A stretch of DNA of 20,938 nucleotides, from positions 1-20,938 of the forward strand of contig CALSCR010000490.1 of assembly GCA_943704495.1 (NCBI GenBank). The letters run 5' to 3'. A program made the position numbers and the translations under genes. This stretch comes from Pigoraptor chileana (taxonomy: Eukaryota > Opisthokonta > Filasterea). Positions 19,358 through 20,938 of the stretch are shown one piece after another. The notes under the pieces were generated by a model. That model did not search any database, was not told the DNA's origin, and was given only the letters and a program-made list of their open reading frames with translations. Within the stretch, counting starts at the first letter, position 1. The number at the start of each line of letters is the position of its first letter.

Positions 19358-20616
19358 TCAGCGTTTATAGTTGAACTTGAGCTTCACAAGATACCTGTGT
19401 TGTTTCGTTGGACAAGATGACCGACACACATGAGAGACAATTAAACGAAAAATGGCTTCACGTGAACCCATCCATTTCAAAATTTTGTTGTGTTCGCCCC
19501 TCCCACCTGATGTTGATCTGGGACACGTCGTACACAATAAACTCGTTGTACAGAAGCGATGTGCCGCTGACGTTTGAGGGCTGCCCCTGGCCATATGGCA
19601 CCGTGACGTCATCGTCGCCGGGGAGTGTTTGCGTGTCCGATGGGTCCGGGTGCGTCGTGCCGAGACCTGAGAATGAACCAAAAAACCAAGGACGATACGT
19701 TAGTAAAAACAATTTGGGATGCCGGGTCAACGCATGCAGGAGGTCGGGGATGATCAGATGGTGAATTTGAGTGCACCCACCCTTTGTGCTGTGCTTGTTT
19801 CGCGGGAGTTTTGTGACAAATTCCGAATGCTTGAGTTCATACCTGCGACGGCGAGGGTGTCACATGTATAAACAAACAGCACACGCCCCGTTCCTTGCCA
19901 TATGTTCCTTGCCATACGTGTGCGTTTCTGCCATTCAATTGAAGCATCACACCGGGTGACTTCCGCGGAGATCAATCTAGCGTCTGCGAGGACACTACTC
20001 AACGACAAAGAGCCCCGACCACGAACGGAGCTGGAGTGCCCATGCCAAAGCCACCCACATGCTCCCCAGTGCAACATCTGCGAGAAGGAGGTATCCATAC
20101 GGATCGGAGCTCGAAGTGAAGCAGTAATTGGCCGACTTGGAGACCATGTCTGCAGATGGAATTGCACGATACGTAGCATTTTTGCATCGCAAAAATTAGA
20201 CAGATAAAAATAATGCGGAGTAGCATTAACAAAGCCATGCAGAAGACCATGTGCTTCAGTATTGCTCATCATTGGATCCCGTGCAAGTGTCACCCACCGG
20301 CAAAGTAGACGCCTGTGTGTGGAGGGGAGAGAGAAGAAAGAGTAGGATTCCAAGTTAGTCAGTGCCTTTGAAAAATAAGCATGCTACAAATCATGTACCA
20401 GTGCAGTTGTGTGTGTGTGTGCGCGCATTCGTATAGAAAGAAGAAAGGGTCGGCGGTGTCGCTCTGCGTCATCCGCAGCAATCGTCCATCGTTGCACTGC
20501 GTGCGTGTACATAGTATCCGTGTGTGTGATTGTGTGTGATTATGTGCGCGTGTGTGGGTTGCGTGCGTATGTGCGTGTGTATGTATGCACTCGCCTTTTC
20601 CGAACATGTATCCGGT
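19358..20616 (-). CDS. PARP1: PARP1-like poly(ADP-ribose) polymerase, C-terminal catalytic part, 5' end off the right edge
   Basis: Transfers ADP-ribose from NAD+ to proteins, mainly in DNA-damage signalling (family knowledge). Visible exons: 20616-20595, 20312-20298, 20149-20059, 19842-19781, 19666-19507, 19394-19358, giving 128 aa ending in TGA. Joined across introns the protein shows [77 protein letters not shown] and [12 protein letters not shown]. The catalytic Tyr (VYFAD) and the Glu needed for chain elongation (YNEF) are present; the His of the H-Y-E triad would lie upstream, off the edge. The sequence is closest to the PARP1/2/3 group, PARP1 by eye, but the domains that would decide this are missing. 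Two exons are tiny (22 and 15 nt) and the intron between them has a GC donor. Exon phases agree throughout. Confidence 0.92.
19890..19917. repeat. Two-copy tandem repeat in a PARP intron, 14-bp unit
   Basis: GTTCCTTGCCATAT is followed directly by GTTCCTTGCCATAC, inside the intron 19843-20058. The copies differ only at the last base. Confidence 0.85.
20344..20375 (-). repeat. Dispersed intronic motif, copy D (PARP intron)
   Basis: AGGATTCCAAGTTAGTCAGTGCC is the most diverged copy, with an extra C and a TCAG insertion relative to the core, then CTTTG as in copy A. It lies about 30 nt upstream of the acceptor at 20313 in the sense of the gene, in the intron 20313-20594. Confidence 0.5.
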
Positions 20617-20863
20617 CTGTATTGTGAGAGCAGCACCAGTGCGATCAATAGTGCGAATGCGAGCGTGTTATGAAAGGGCGGGAAGAAATTCAAAAACACT
20701 CGGAATACATGCACTGAAACCCAACCCAAATGCTCGCAATTTACACAATCACTCATATTCCCGCAAATACATGCACATTCAGACATGCATACGCACGCAC
20801 AAGCACACGCACACACGCACACACACACGCACACACACACACACGCGCACACACGCACACACG

Positions 20864-20938
<75 letters not shown>
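20617..20938. other. Partial PARP intron reaching the right edge
   Basis: No exon of the upstream PARP catalytic domain (for example the segment with the catalytic His) is visible here. The exon at 20616 opens in phase 0 after a good acceptor. The right half is a CA repeat. Confidence 0.6.
20768..20938. repeat. Long CA microsatellite at the right edge
   Basis: CA-rich sequence interrupted by CG and GCA units from about 20768. It becomes an uninterrupted CA run from about 20871 to the end of the window. It creates long spurious Cys/Val open frames on the minus strand. Confidence 0.97.

Noticed and set aside
20469-20938. Long Cys/Val-rich minus-strand open frames at the right edge
   Set aside because: Produced by the CA microsatellite inside a PARP intron.
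1-20938. Mobile element, viral fossil, CRISPR array or novel defence-like gene cluster
   Set aside because: I saw no reverse transcriptase, transposase, integrase or capsid motifs, no long terminal or inverted repeats, and no regularly spaced repeats other than microsatellites; all substantial coding exons belong to six conserved eukaryotic genes.

Overview
This window is from a eukaryotic nuclear genome, most likely an intron-rich flagellated protist. Coding sequence is cut by many short spliceosomal introns (about 100-390 nt, GT-AG with two GC-AG cases). TGA and TAA both act as stops, consistent with the standard code. Spacers and introns carry many CA/GT, GA/CT and AT microsatellites. I cannot name the lineage. 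Two flagellar genes (a sperm-tail PG-rich repeat protein and a CCDC74-like coiled-coil protein) indicate an organism that builds cilia. Cyclin A, a PARP1-like enzyme and a low-molecular-weight thioredoxin reductase resembling the plant and fungal type fit a broadly conserved eukaryotic gene set. All gene models below were assembled by hand from reading frame, splice signals, intron phase and family alignment from memory.

Layout: (1) 188-1786, minus: ODF3/CIMAP1-like STPGR protein, seven exons, running off the left edge. (2) 1787-3034: spacer between two divergently transcribed flagellar genes, with a CA/TA repeat and an X-box-like motif. (3) 3035-5176, plus: CCDC74-like protein, four exons, 501 aa. 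(4) 5177-5797: short spacer between convergent genes. (5) 5798-8470, minus: A-type cyclin, eight exons, 377 aa. (6) 8471-9831: spacer with CCAAT boxes. (7) 9832-11020, minus: NADPH thioredoxin reductase, two exons, 335 aa. (8) 11021-11985: spacer. (9) 11986-18245, minus: plasma-membrane-type Ca2+ ATPase, 17 exons, 1092 aa. (10) 18246-19357: spacer with a 9-bp inverted repeat and a second X-box-like motif. (11) 19358-20616, minus: last six visible exons of a PARP1-like ADP-ribosyltransferase, two of them only 22 and 15 nt, running off the right edge into a long CA repeat.

The genes do not form an operon-like pathway. The only apparent functional link is the head-to-head flagellar pair at the left. 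I see no mobile element, viral fossil, CRISPR array, convincing RNA gene or unknown multi-gene system. The least explained signal is a short motif that recurs in four introns of three minus-strand genes, always in the same orientation to transcription. The other notable features are gene architecture: one repeat per exon in the STPGR gene, microexons in the PARP gene, and GC-AG introns.
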